12,512 nt of DNA from Pseudomonadota bacterium (GTDB taxonomy: Bacteria; Desulfobacterota; BSN033; WVXP01; G020346125). Each line of letters starts with the position of its first letter. Within the stretch, counting starts at the first letter, position 1. Location of the stretch: contig JAUWDQ010000056.1 of assembly GCA_030608745.1 (NCBI GenBank), forward strand, positions 1 to 12,512, given 5' to 3'. Of the stretch, positions 6,223 through 12,512 are shown piece after piece. Below the pieces are notes generated by a model. It did not search any database. It was not told the DNA's origin and saw nothing but the letters and a program-made list of their open reading frames with translations. Made by a program: the position numbers and the translations under genes.

Positions 6223-6266
6223 TCGTAATCAGCAGGGTGTCGGTTCAAATCCGACCGTCGGCTCCA
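6223..6266 (+). repeat. tRNA-Thr(CGU) 3'-half fragment, copy 3 (att-like)
   Basis: Starts at the anticodon loop (TCGTAA) and runs through a perfect T-arm (GTCGG-TTCAAAT-CCGAC), acceptor strand CGTCGGC, T and CCA. It has the same length as copy 2 (44 nt). The 5' half of a tRNA is not present upstream. Of the three copies, this one has the best-paired T-stem. It marks the right boundary of cassette B. Confidence 0.85.
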
Positions 6267-6561
6267 ATGATTTTGAGGACTTACAAGCCTCCCGCCTGAT
6301 TGACTGTCCCCAGATTCTATAGTTTTTGTATAGTTGGGCTCTGATCCAGGAGTTTTTCCAGGACAGAAACCGCTCTGGCCTTGTGGCCTGGAGCAAGATG
6401 GGCAATAAGCCACCGTAGTACGAAAAAACAACTTTACCTGTCGAATCATAATGCGGACAAAAGATGGTAGACATATACACGAACTTAGGGAATAATCTGA
6501 TCAATGTTGGGTTAATGCCCAAATCAGGAAAGTAGAAATGGTTTAACTGGGTGAATTAGCT
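6267..6561. other. Non-coding stretch before the MOT1-like pseudogene
   Basis: No supported gene. Two minus-strand frames cross it (see rejected items). Small hairpins include GGCC/GGCC around 6375-6386 and TTGGG/CCCAA around 6507-6522 in the leader of the transporter gene. Confidence 0.4.
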
Positions 6562-7150
6562 ATGAAGATTGGGGCCTTTGAGTTCAACTTGAGAGAGTTG
6601 GCCGGATCCATGGGTGACTTCGGCACACCCTTCCCTTTGGCAATCGGCTATATTGCTGTATGTGGTCTCAACCCAGCAGGACTCCTGGTAATGATGGGAC
6701 TGGCAAACATTGTTACTGCCTTTGGGTACCGGATTCCAATGCTTGAGGGCTTCGTAAAAGTCCAACTTCTGCGTTGCACTACATCCTTCGTCACTGCAGC
6801 GTACTGTAAGTACGCCTCATTCCTCAGGATTTGCGCGCCTTGAATTTGGAGCTTTTTACTTTGCCATCGAATTTTGACTTTTTACGAGATCATCAATGCT
6901 TACTTAACCTATGAAAGTACTTGCCGTAGTCGCCATCACTCAGCAGTGGTCTCCATCGGTGGTTTATGCTTCTGGATTCGCCATGGGCCTTATCTGGTTG
7001 CTTTTCGGAGCAACTGGTATCATGGGTTGGATTGGGAGAATAACTCCCAATTCCGTTATCCGGGGTACCCAGGTTGCCCTCGGTGCGCCCCTGGCTTTCG
7101 ATGCGTTCAAAATGAGCAATTCAATCATGGATAGAAATCGGCTCGAATAG
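6562..7150 (+). pseudogene. Broken MOT1-type molybdate/sulfate transporter gene
   Basis: The first piece reads FNLRELAGSMGDFGTPFPLA and then IGYIAVCGLNPAGLLVMMG, the conserved N-terminus of MFS_MOT1 (SulP-related) membrane transporters. The second piece, about 160 bp on, reads MKVLAVVAITQQWSPSVVY and later RITPNSVIRGTQVALG, which continues the same family. A MITE-like element (6745-6893) separates them. Removing it with one target duplicate (157 bp) puts the pieces in one frame (RIPMLT-stop-PMKVLAVVA), leaving one TAA where family members have Glu. Homology ends near 7130, so roughly the C-terminal 60 % of a usual 380-450-residue protein is gone. The gene cannot make a functional transporter. 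Confidence 0.8.
6745..6893. mobile_element. 149-bp MITE-like element with 8-bp target duplication
   Basis: Imperfect terminal inverted repeats: left GAGGGCTTCGTAAAAGTC (6745-6762) and right, read inward, GATGATCTCGTAAAAAGTC (6875-6893). They are flanked by exact direct repeats CAATGCTT at 6737-6744 and 6894-6901. A perfect internal hairpin GCGTACT-GTA-AGTACGC lies at 6799-6815. It has no coding capacity, so it must have been moved in trans. I recall very similar TTCGTAAAAAGTC-ended repeats from deltaproteobacterial genomes, but this is from memory. Confidence 0.85.
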
Positions 7151-7388
7151 TCAACGAGTGGGGGGATTACGGTACCGAAAACCTCCTTTGGGAGGTGAAG
7201 CAGAGCCTCAATATTGCTCGATTAACCGGCTTAAGGGGGGCATCTTCAGGGAGGGGAATCCTACCTATGAAGTGGAAAAGATTGTCCAGGGCGCTGAGGT
7301 GGGTGAAGGGGACCAGGATGAGTGCAACTCTTCTGCTGAGAGAGGGCCTGAAGAGAATTAGCGACGGAAAGATTAGGAGGTAACCTTT
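7151..7388 (+). other. Leader region of the Na/Pi cotransporter gene
   Basis: Contains the hairpin ACCTCC-TTTG-GGAGGT (7181-7196), which has no T-run. A GTG-initiated, strongly basic 62-codon frame at 7195-7383 ends in the transporter's Shine-Dalgarno. It has no recognisable similarity and no separate ribosome binding site, so I do not call it a gene. No clear promoter is seen. Confidence 0.4.
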
Positions 7389-9068
7389 ATGAGAACTGAA
7401 GAACTTATCTTTAGCCTGGTTGGGGGGGTGGGACTCTTTTTCATTGGGATGAGCTTCATGTCCGAGGGGCTCCAAAACGTCGCGGGGAACAGGCTGAGGA
7501 GGATCCTGGAGGCTCTCACCAACAACCGGGTGGTGGCGGTTCTTGTGGGGCTCGGTGTCACCTCCATCATCCAGAGTAGCAGCGCCACCACGGTGATGAC
7601 CGTCAGCTTTGTCAACGCAGGCCTCATGACCTTAAAGCAGGCCATCGGGATCGTGCTGGGGGCCAACATCGGGACCACCGTTACCGCGCAGATCATCGCC
7701 TTCAAAATCCACCACTATGCTCTGCCCGCCATAGGACTGGGGGTAGGATTGCGGCTCTTCGCCAGATCCGGCATGTGGAGGTCCATGGGAGAGGTCATCA
7801 TGGGGTTCGGGATGCTCTTCTATGGCCTTACCATTATGAAGGACGCCATGGGTCCCTTGAAGGATTCCCCAATGGTCAGGGATCTCTTTATCAAGTTCGA
7901 CGGCAACCCCCTCTTGGGGATCCTGGTGGGGACCATCGTCACCGTCTTGATGCAGAGCAGCAGCGTTACCATCGGGATTACCATGACCCTGGCGGCCTCG
8001 GGGTTGCTCTCCTTCCACGGGGCCGTGGCCTTGGGTTTGGGGGGCAACATTGGTACCACCGTCACGGCCCAGTTGGCCAGCATTGGTACTAACACCAGTG
8101 CCAGGAGAACTGCCCAGGCCCACACCCTCTTTAACGTTATCGGGGTCTTCTACATCTTGTTGGTCTTCCCCTACTTCATCAAATTGATCGACTCGTGCAC
8201 CCCGGGAAACCCGGACCTTTTTATCAAGACAGCGGCGCAGGCCGAGATGTTTGGTATGGAGTTGGGCGATAAGCCCTATATTGCGCGCCACATCGCCATT
8301 GCCCACACCCTTTTCAATGTTGTCAACACCTTGGTGTTCTTGCCCCTTCTGGGACCCTTGACCAGGATATCGAGCTGGATGGTTCCCCAACGGAAGACAG
8401 AAGAAGAGTTTCATCTCCGATATCTCGACGCGAGATTTGTGGCCTTCCCCCCTATGGCTATAGAGCAGGCGAGGAGTGAGGCCGTGAGGATGGGGGAGAT
8501 CTCGGTAGCCATGGTCGATGAGGCCATGGGAGCATTTTTTGCCAACACCACCAAGGGGATTGAACTGGCGAGGAAAAAAGAGGAGGTCGTAGACCTCCTG
8601 CAGCGGGAGATTATCTCCTTTCTGACCAAAACCGCGCAGAGTCCACTGCCACCAGCGGACTCCAGGGAGATCAACTCTATTATCCATATGGTGAACAACA
8701 TCGAGAGGATCGGTGATCATGCGGAGAACTTCTGCGACTTGGTGGAGAGAAAGGTCAGGTTGAAGCTTCCTTTTACGGAGACGGCCGTGGAAAACATCAG
8801 GGAGATCTACTCCGTGAGCCGCGAATTCCTCGTATTGGTGGTCAATGGAATAAGGGAAAGGACCCGGGATATCAAACCAGAGGCCGATGCTTACGAGGAG
8901 AAAATCAACTTGATAGAGGACACCCTGAGAGGGGGACATATAAAGAGGCTCAACGAAGGAATCTGTGGAGTTGACCCCGGTCTTGTCTTCATCGATATGC
9001 TCACCAACTTTGAGAAGATCGGGGATCACTGTTTCAACATCGCCGAAGCGGTAGTGGGGATAAAATGA
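7389..9068 (+). CDS. Na+/phosphate cotransporter (NptA/PNaS family) with PhoU-like domain
   Basis: A 559-residue inner-membrane protein that couples sodium entry to phosphate uptake or export. Two inverted-repeat Na_Pi_cotrans units are visible. The first has QSSS at 62-65 and GANIGTTVTAQ at 91-101; the second has QSSS at 189-192 and GGNIGTTVTAQ at 218-228. Hydrophobic segments fill residues about 5-330. From about 350 the protein is soluble and helical, with two PhoU signatures, NNIERIGDHAEN (436-447) and NFEKIGDHCFNI (540-551). The PhoU-like part probably regulates transport. Length is typical of the family. AGGAGG (7375-7380) lies 8 bp before the ATG. It stands alone, convergent with the sigma factor gene. 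It looks intact. Confidence 0.93.
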   Translation: MRTEELIFSLVGGVGLFFIGMSFMSEGLQNVAGNRLRRILEALTNNRVVAVLVGLGVTSIIQSSSATTVMTVSFVNAGLMTLKQAIGIVLGANIGTTVTAQIIAFKIHHYALPAIGLGVGLRLFARSGMWRSMGEVIMGFGMLFYGLTIMKDAMGPLKDSPMVRDLFIKFDGNPLLGILVGTIVTVLMQSSSVTIGITMTLAASGLLSFHGAVALGLGGNIGTTVTAQLASIGTNTSARRTAQAHTLFNVIGVFYILLVFPYFIKLIDSCTPGNPDLFIKTAAQAEMFGMELGDKPYIARHIAIAHTLFNVVNTLVFLPLLGPLTRISSWMVPQRKTEEEFHLRYLDARFVAFPPMAIEQARSEAVRMGEISVAMVDEAMGAFFANTTKGIELARKKEEVVDLLQREIISFLTKTAQSPLPPADSREINSIIHMVNNIERIGDHAENFCDLVERKVRLKLPFTETAVENIREIYSVSREFLVLVVNGIRERTRDIKPEADAYEEKINLIEDTLRGGHIKRLNEGICGVDPGLVFIDMLTNFEKIGDHCFNIAEAVVGIK

Positions 9069-9511
9069 GCAGGGCCACAAGGGTTTGAACAGCAAAAGGG
9101 TTCTCTTCATCTGTCTGAGCTTTCTGGTGGATCTAACTCTTACCCTCACTTCTTGAAGGCCATCATGGGCAGATATTGCTATATCCATACTGGCTGGCTG
9201 ATACAAAAAGTCCTGGAGGATGTCCAAACTGCAACCATTCCGGAACATGCTGTTCGGCAGCACCAAAAACTTAGGAGGTAAGTAAAACGAGGGTGCCTTC
9301 ACGATGGTCAAGAGGCTGGCCAAGAAGGTGGGAATCCTGATTGATATCTCCTCGGGCGCAGCGTTTTGGGTGACCCCGGGAGTGCCCCAAAGGGGGGTAA
9401 TAGCGGGAAGTTCTTCGTCGTAACCGTCCCCAGTTGTGGGGAAAAATACCTCTCTACTCCCCTTGCCGGGGAAGTTTAACGTATTTAAGACCTTAAGCCT
9501 TGGGGGGCTAT
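9069..9511. other. Non-coding region between convergent genes
   Basis: No supported gene. The Na/Pi frame stays open for 70 codons past its TGA (to 9281), and a 39-codon ATG frame lies at 9304-9423. Neither has a recognised family or a well placed ribosome binding site. A strong AGGAGGTAA at 9274-9282 is not followed by a start at the right distance (ACG occurs there), which may mark a decayed gene start. Confidence 0.4.
9448..9474 (-). terminator. Possible terminator of the sigma factor gene
   Basis: Read on the minus strand, CTTCCCC and GGGGAG pair around a GGCAA loop about 40 bp after the stop codon. The T-run (TATTTTT) comes about 8 bp later, so this is weak or perhaps only an mRNA end structure. 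Confidence 0.3.
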
Positions 9512-10813
9512 TCAATCGGCAGGTTGTTGAATTTCCCTGTTTCTCAAGGGATGTCTCAACTTCCTCAGGGCTCTCTCTTCAATCTGGCGTACCCTTTCCC
9601 TGGAGATACCGAACTGCTTTCCAACTTGTTCCAGAGTATAATCCGTTCTTTCCCCAATCCCGAACCTCATCCTCAGGATCTTTTGCTCCCTCGGTGTCAG
9701 TGTTGATAATAACCTCTGGGCTTGTTTGGAGAAATCAAGGCTTTCAATGAAGTTTTCAGTGGCCAACTCGGAGTCCTCGTTGGGAATAAGATCTTGGAGG
9801 CGTCCATCGTCATCCCCAATGGGTGTCTCAAGGGATAGAGGCTCTTTGGCCAGTCCCATAACCTTGGAGACCGTCTTTAGGGGGAGGCCGCTTTTTTTGG
9901 CCATCTCCTTGGAAGTGGGATCCCTTTCCAACTCCTTCGTAAGGACATTGAAGGCCTTTGCCAGTTTACTTCTGCTTTCCAAGAGGTGATTGGGAATCCT
10001 AATGGTTCGAGATTTATCGGAGATTGCCCGGGTTATCGCCTGTCTTATCCACCAGGAGGCATAGGTGCTAAATTTGTACCCCTTGGTATAATCGTATTTG
10101 GATACGGCTTTGATGAGTCCCAAATTCCCCTCTTGAATTAGGTCCAAAAAAGTGAGGCCCCGGTTCATATAGGCCTTAGCGATGCTTACCACCAATCGTA
10201 AATTGGATTGAATCATCTCCCTTTTGGCCCTTCCCACCTCCGATTCGGCATTCTTGATTTGTGTCAGGGCTTCGAGCGTTTCCCCTCTAACGGGATTTGA
10301 TTTGTCCTTCTTCTTTGCCGTATCCTCTAACTTCTGGATGATCCGGGCGATATACTCCTCTTTGGCTTGGACGATCTCTCGGGGTTTTATACTCCCTTCC
10401 TCGAGCTTTTCCCCCAGAGAGGCCAGTTCATTTCTCGCCTGGGGAAGCTTGAGGATAAGGTCGCGAATGTTATCTTCACCTTTTCTGATGGTCTTGGAGA
10501 GCTCTATTTCCCTATCCCGGGTGAGGAGGGAAATTTTTTGCATCTCCTTGAGATAGGCAAAGGTAATATTTTCCGAGCTTGAGGTGCCGATCTTCCCTTG
10601 GGCCCCCTCGTTGCGATCAGAGGAGGTGTCGCCCTTTTCCATCTGTGGTTCGCTGCCTGTGCATTGGATGAATCCAGTCAATTCATTGACTGAAGATGGA
10701 CCGGCTTCATTGAGCCCTATAAAATCGGCCAGATGGCCGTAGGCCAAAAACCTTCCCCTCTTTTTTACGCCTATCAAGCCTTTTACACTTTTGTTGCCCC
10801 TCTTCAATATCAA
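9512..10813 (-). CDS. RNA polymerase sigma-70 family factor, RpoD-like, compact
   Basis: A 433-residue sigma factor that directs core RNA polymerase to -35/-10 promoters. Residues 12-58 (LIGVKKRGRFLAYGHL) resemble region 1.1. Region 1.2 is at about 81-112 (YLKEMQKISLLTRDREIEL), region 2 at about 196-275 (NLRLVVSIAKAYMNRGL, GNLGLIKAVSKYDY, FSTYASWWIRQAI), region 3 at 276-350 and region 4 at 371-423 with the -35-binding helix-turn-helix LEQVGKQFGISRERVRQIEE. The non-conserved region between 1.2 and 2 is short, so it is smaller than a typical deltaproteobacterial RpoD (near 600) and may be an alternative group 2 factor. The start codon is TTG (10813, with GGAG 8 bp away, or 10807 with GGGGAG 6 bp away). 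Promoter features suggest iron control. Confidence 0.92.
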   Translation of the reverse strand: MILKRGNKSVKGLIGVKKRGRFLAYGHLADFIGLNEAGPSSVNELTGFIQCTGSEPQMEKGDTSSDRNEGAQGKIGTSSSENITFAYLKEMQKISLLTRDREIELSKTIRKGEDNIRDLILKLPQARNELASLGEKLEEGSIKPREIVQAKEEYIARIIQKLEDTAKKKDKSNPVRGETLEALTQIKNAESEVGRAKREMIQSNLRLVVSIAKAYMNRGLTFLDLIQEGNLGLIKAVSKYDYTKGYKFSTYASWWIRQAITRAISDKSRTIRIPNHLLESRSKLAKAFNVLTKELERDPTSKEMAKKSGLPLKTVSKVMGLAKEPLSLETPIGDDDGRLQDLIPNEDSELATENFIESLDFSKQAQRLLSTLTPREQKILRMRFGIGERTDYTLEQVGKQFGISRERVRQIEERALRKLRHPLRNREIQQPAD

Positions 10814-10845
10814 CTCCCCATCTCCTCTGGTGATTCACTTTTAGA

Positions 10846-10860
10846 TGATAATCATTATCA
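10846..10860. promoter_or_regulatory. Fur box (perfect 7-1-7) at the sigma factor promoter
   Basis: TGATAATCATTATCA is an exact match to the 7-1-7 Fur motif. Read on the minus strand, the wider 19-mer matches the classical Fur consensus at 17 of 19 positions. It lies directly downstream of the -10 box, over the expected transcription start, a classic repression position. Confidence 0.85.
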
Positions 10861-10868
10861 TTACCATT

Positions 10869-10897
10869 AGTATAATAGACATTTACGTTAATGTCAA
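10869..10897 (-). promoter_or_regulatory. Proximal promoter P1 of the sigma factor gene
   Basis: On the minus strand: TTGACA (10897-10892), a 17-bp spacer and TATACT (10874-10869). This is a near-consensus sigma-70 promoter with its start expected near 10862, about 50 nt before the TTG start codon. Confidence 0.85.
10878..10895. promoter_or_regulatory. 18-bp palindrome in the P1 spacer
   Basis: GACATTTACGTTAATGTC pairs with itself at eight of nine positions (only 10884/10889 mismatch) and fills the spacer while touching the -35 box. This is a candidate operator for a second regulator besides Fur. The regulator is unknown. Confidence 0.5.
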
Positions 10898-10962
10898 GAT
10901 TTTTCCCCCTTCATTGGGAAGGTAAGCATATAACCTTTTAAGTTCTGCCAAAATAACCTCGA

Positions 10963-10991
10963 AGTATACTTTAATAATTGACAAAAGTCAA
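10963..10991 (-). promoter_or_regulatory. Distal promoter P2 of the sigma factor gene
   Basis: On the minus strand: TTGACT (10991-10986), a 17-bp spacer and TATACT (10968-10963). It lies 94 bp upstream of P1 and points the same way. Its -35 box forms one half of the inverted repeat at 10978-10991. Confidence 0.65.
10978..10991. promoter_or_regulatory. FNR/CRP-like inverted repeat over the P2 -35 box
   Basis: TTGAC-AAAA-GTCAA has the half-site length and 4-bp spacing typical of CRP/FNR-superfamily sites (FNR itself prefers TTGAT-N4-ATCAA). Its position over the -35 would favour repression of P2. The left half is also TTGACA on the plus strand, with CAAAAT 17 bp on, a possible weak divergent promoter. 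Confidence 0.4.
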
Positions 10992-10997
10992 GAATTT

Positions 10998-11212
10998 TTT
11001 CAAAATTTTTTTCCTCAAATATGATGTATAACAATGGGATCTTACACAGTCGGGGGGAAAAGCTCGATGGTCAGTTCACCTGGCATATTCCCATCATCAA
11101 GGTGAATAAACCCTCTGCTTTTCGGAAATGACTGCCTGTTCAGGGAATATTGGGCTAGGGCGGCCATAGACCTATTGACCATTGGCCACATTTGGGATAC
11201 ATAAATATCTTT
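10998..11212. other. Divergent intergenic region before the radical SAM gene
   Basis: Starts A/T-rich. I see no gene and no convincing Shine-Dalgarno just before the radical SAM start. A 28-codon open stretch ending at TAA (about 11200) has no start signal. Confidence 0.4.
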
Positions 11213-12512
11213 ATGAAAATACTCCTCATATCCCCGGAAAGAAAACGAAAAGGAAACGAGGCCTTTCTCTTCAAATTAGGGTTTCTCAACCTTCCTTATA
11301 TCGCCGCCCTTACCCCGAGAGATGTAGAGGTTAAAATCGTAGACGAGGCCTATGAAGCTATCGATTATGATGAGAAGGTGGACCTAGTGGGGCTCACTGC
11401 TCAAACCCCTGTTGCTCCCAGGGCCTACCAGATTGCCTCCGAGTTCAGAAGGAGGGGAGTTCCCGTAGTTATGGGTGGAGTACATGCGTCCATGCTTCCC
11501 GAAGAGGCCATCCAATATGTGGACAGCGTCGTCGTCGGCGAGGGGGAGATCTCTTGGCCTCAAGTGATACAGGATTTCAAAAGGGGGGAGTTAAAGTCCT
11601 TCTATCGAACCACGACTAAGGTAAACATTAGCGAACTTCCCATTCCTAGAAGGGATCTCCTCAATGGAACCCACTATTTCCCCCTGAAGCTCCTGGAGAC
11701 AAGCAGAGGGTGTCCCCATAAGTGCGATTTCTGCGGCGTTTCAAAGTTCTTTGGCAACCGGTATCGAAGTCGCCCTATGGAGGAGATTGACAGGGAACTT
11801 CGAGTCCTGTTCTCCAAGGGTCCCGCAATGAATCCCATAGGTAAGCGGTTTTTCTCCCTGGTCAACAAAGATTTACCATATTTCCTGAAACGAAGACTTC
11901 TCTATATCATCGACAGCAACGTAGTCCCAAATCGACGATTTGCGAAGGACCTCTTCACCCTGCTCAAGGAGTATGACCTTTTGTGGTGGGGGCACGCCCC
12001 CGTTTCCGTCGGATATGATGAAGATCTGCTAAAATTGTTCTCCGAAAGCGGATGTATCGCCTTGAACCTCGGTTTCGAATCCCTTTCCCCAAAAAATCTA
12101 ATGGCGATGAAAAAGGATTTCAATAAGCCCAAGAGATACGATGAAGCAGTAGAGCGAATTCACGACCACGGGATTGGGATCATGGGGACATTTATCGTGG
12201 GCCTGGATGACGATGACGGAACGGTCTTCGATCAGATCACCGATTTCGTCATTCACAACAAGCTCGATTGGGCTCTTACCTTCATCATGACCCCTTGTCC
12301 GGGAACGGATTCCTTCCTTCGATTGAAGAAGGAGGGCCGAATTCTGACAAGGGACTGGGAGAAATATGATTCCCTGAACGCCGTCTATCAGCCCTTGTTG
12401 TTTTCCCCAGAGGAGTTAGAAAGGGGGTTGCGAAGAACGTGGAAAGCAGTCTTCTCCCTTCCCTCCATCTACAGGCGGATCATCAAGGGGCCCCGGATTC
12501 ATCCCCTTTTTT
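11213..12512 (+). CDS. B12-binding-domain radical SAM protein (3' end outside the window)
   Basis: 433 codons are present with no stop, so the gene continues beyond the right edge. It starts MKILLISPERKRKG, typical of BchE/HpnP-type enzymes. A cobalamin-binding-like Rossmann domain spans about 1-122 (VDLVGLTAQTPVAPRAYQIA, VVMGGVHASMLPEE, VVGEGE). The radical SAM core starts with ETSRGCPHKCDFC, whose C167, C171 and C174 bind the 4Fe-4S cluster that cleaves S-adenosylmethionine. Later core motifs include NLGFES (285-290) and GTFIVGLDDDD (325-335). About 40 residues (200-240) before the NVVPN strand look longer than usual. Such enzymes often methylate or cyclise lipids, tetrapyrroles or natural products; the substrate cannot be told. 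The start is the first ATG after an upstream in-frame stop. It diverges from the sigma factor gene. Confidence 0.9.
   Translation, partial: MKILLISPERKRKGNEAFLFKLGFLNLPYIAALTPRDVEVKIVDEAYEAIDYDEKVDLVGLTAQTPVAPRAYQIASEFRRRGVPVVMGGVHASMLPEEAIQYVDSVVVGEGEISWPQVIQDFKRGELKSFYRTTTKVNISELPIPRRDLLNGTHYFPLKLLETSRGCPHKCDFCGVSKFFGNRYRSRPMEEIDRELRVLFSKGPAMNPIGKRFFSLVNKDLPYFLKRRLLYIIDSNVVPNRRFAKDLFTLLKEYDLLWWGHAPVSVGYDEDLLKLFSESGCIALNLGFESLSPKNLMAMKKDFNKPKRYDEAVERIHDHGIGIMGTFIVGLDDDDGTVFDQITDFVIHNKLDWALTFIMTPCPGTDSFLRLKKEGRILTRDWEKYDSLNAVYQPLLFSPEELERGLRRTWKAVFSLPSIYRRIIKGPRIHPLF

Noticed and set aside
6009..6449. Minus-strand frames (146 codons here, 97 codons at 6229-6522) with SRRSDLNRHPADYD and EPTVGFEPTPC
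   Set aside because: These peptides are the antisense translation of the tRNA-Thr fragment, a well-known spurious ORF. A CPSC...CP pattern nearby looks zinc-ribbon-like, but there is no ribosome binding site or further support.
7158..7383. Small frames (67 and 62 codons) before the Na/Pi gene
   Set aside because: They overlap each other, are biased in composition, lack convincing start signals and match nothing I recognise.
9069..9281. In-frame 70-codon extension of the Na/Pi gene beyond its TGA
   Set aside because: The PhoU-like domain ends normally before the TGA. There is no selenocysteine-type structure evident and the extension has no recognised motif. An open run of this length can occur by chance.
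7632..9515. 627-codon open frame on the minus strand opposite the Na/Pi transporter
   Set aside because: It mirrors the codon pattern of a clear membrane transporter gene, is rich in Gly, Asp, His and Pro without any motif, has no ribosome binding site, and overlaps the real gene almost completely.

Overview
The window reads as accessory DNA from a Gram-negative bacterium, most likely a deltaproteobacterium (Desulfobacterota-like). This rests on the gene families and on a MITE-like repeat that I recall from such genomes, with no database search behind it. No complete tRNA, rRNA or integrase gene is present.

Left part (1-6266). Three copies of the 3' end of a tRNA-Thr(CGU) gene lie in the same orientation: 32-57, 1790-1833 and 6223-6266. 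Each ends in CCA and none has a 5' half. They look like successive attachment-site duplications and enclose two cassettes. Cassette A (about 1.8 kb) holds a terminator, a 20-bp palindrome, a promoter and one amidohydrolase-2 family gene. That gene ends in a translational-coupling signal to a partner that is now only five codons long. Cassette B (about 4.4 kb) holds a promoter, a predicted three-way-junction RNA leader, a PAS-PAS histidine kinase with a degenerate GGDEF-like N-terminus, a decayed response regulator, a decayed staphylococcal-nuclease-like gene and an apparently intact Dda/RecD-like helicase. Neither cassette encodes a recombinase.

Middle part (6267-9511). A MOT1-type molybdate/sulfate transporter gene is broken by a 149-bp MITE-like element with an exact 8-bp target duplication. 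In silico removal restores the frame across the insertion, but a nonsense codon remains and the 3' two thirds of the gene are missing. Next is an intact Na/Pi cotransporter with a C-terminal PhoU-like domain. It is convergent with the following gene.

Right part (9512-12512). A sigma-70 family factor lies on the minus strand. Its two promoters have good consensus matches: the proximal one sits next to a perfect 7-1-7 Fur box and has a palindrome in its spacer, and the distal one has a -35 box inside an FNR-like inverted repeat. Iron-responsive control of this sigma factor is therefore likely. A B12-binding radical SAM gene diverges from it and runs off the right edge.

The most interesting signals are the integrase-less tRNA-Thr-bounded cassettes with decaying cargo, the Fur-box sigma factor promoter, the structured kinase leader, and the MITE with its datable insertion scar.
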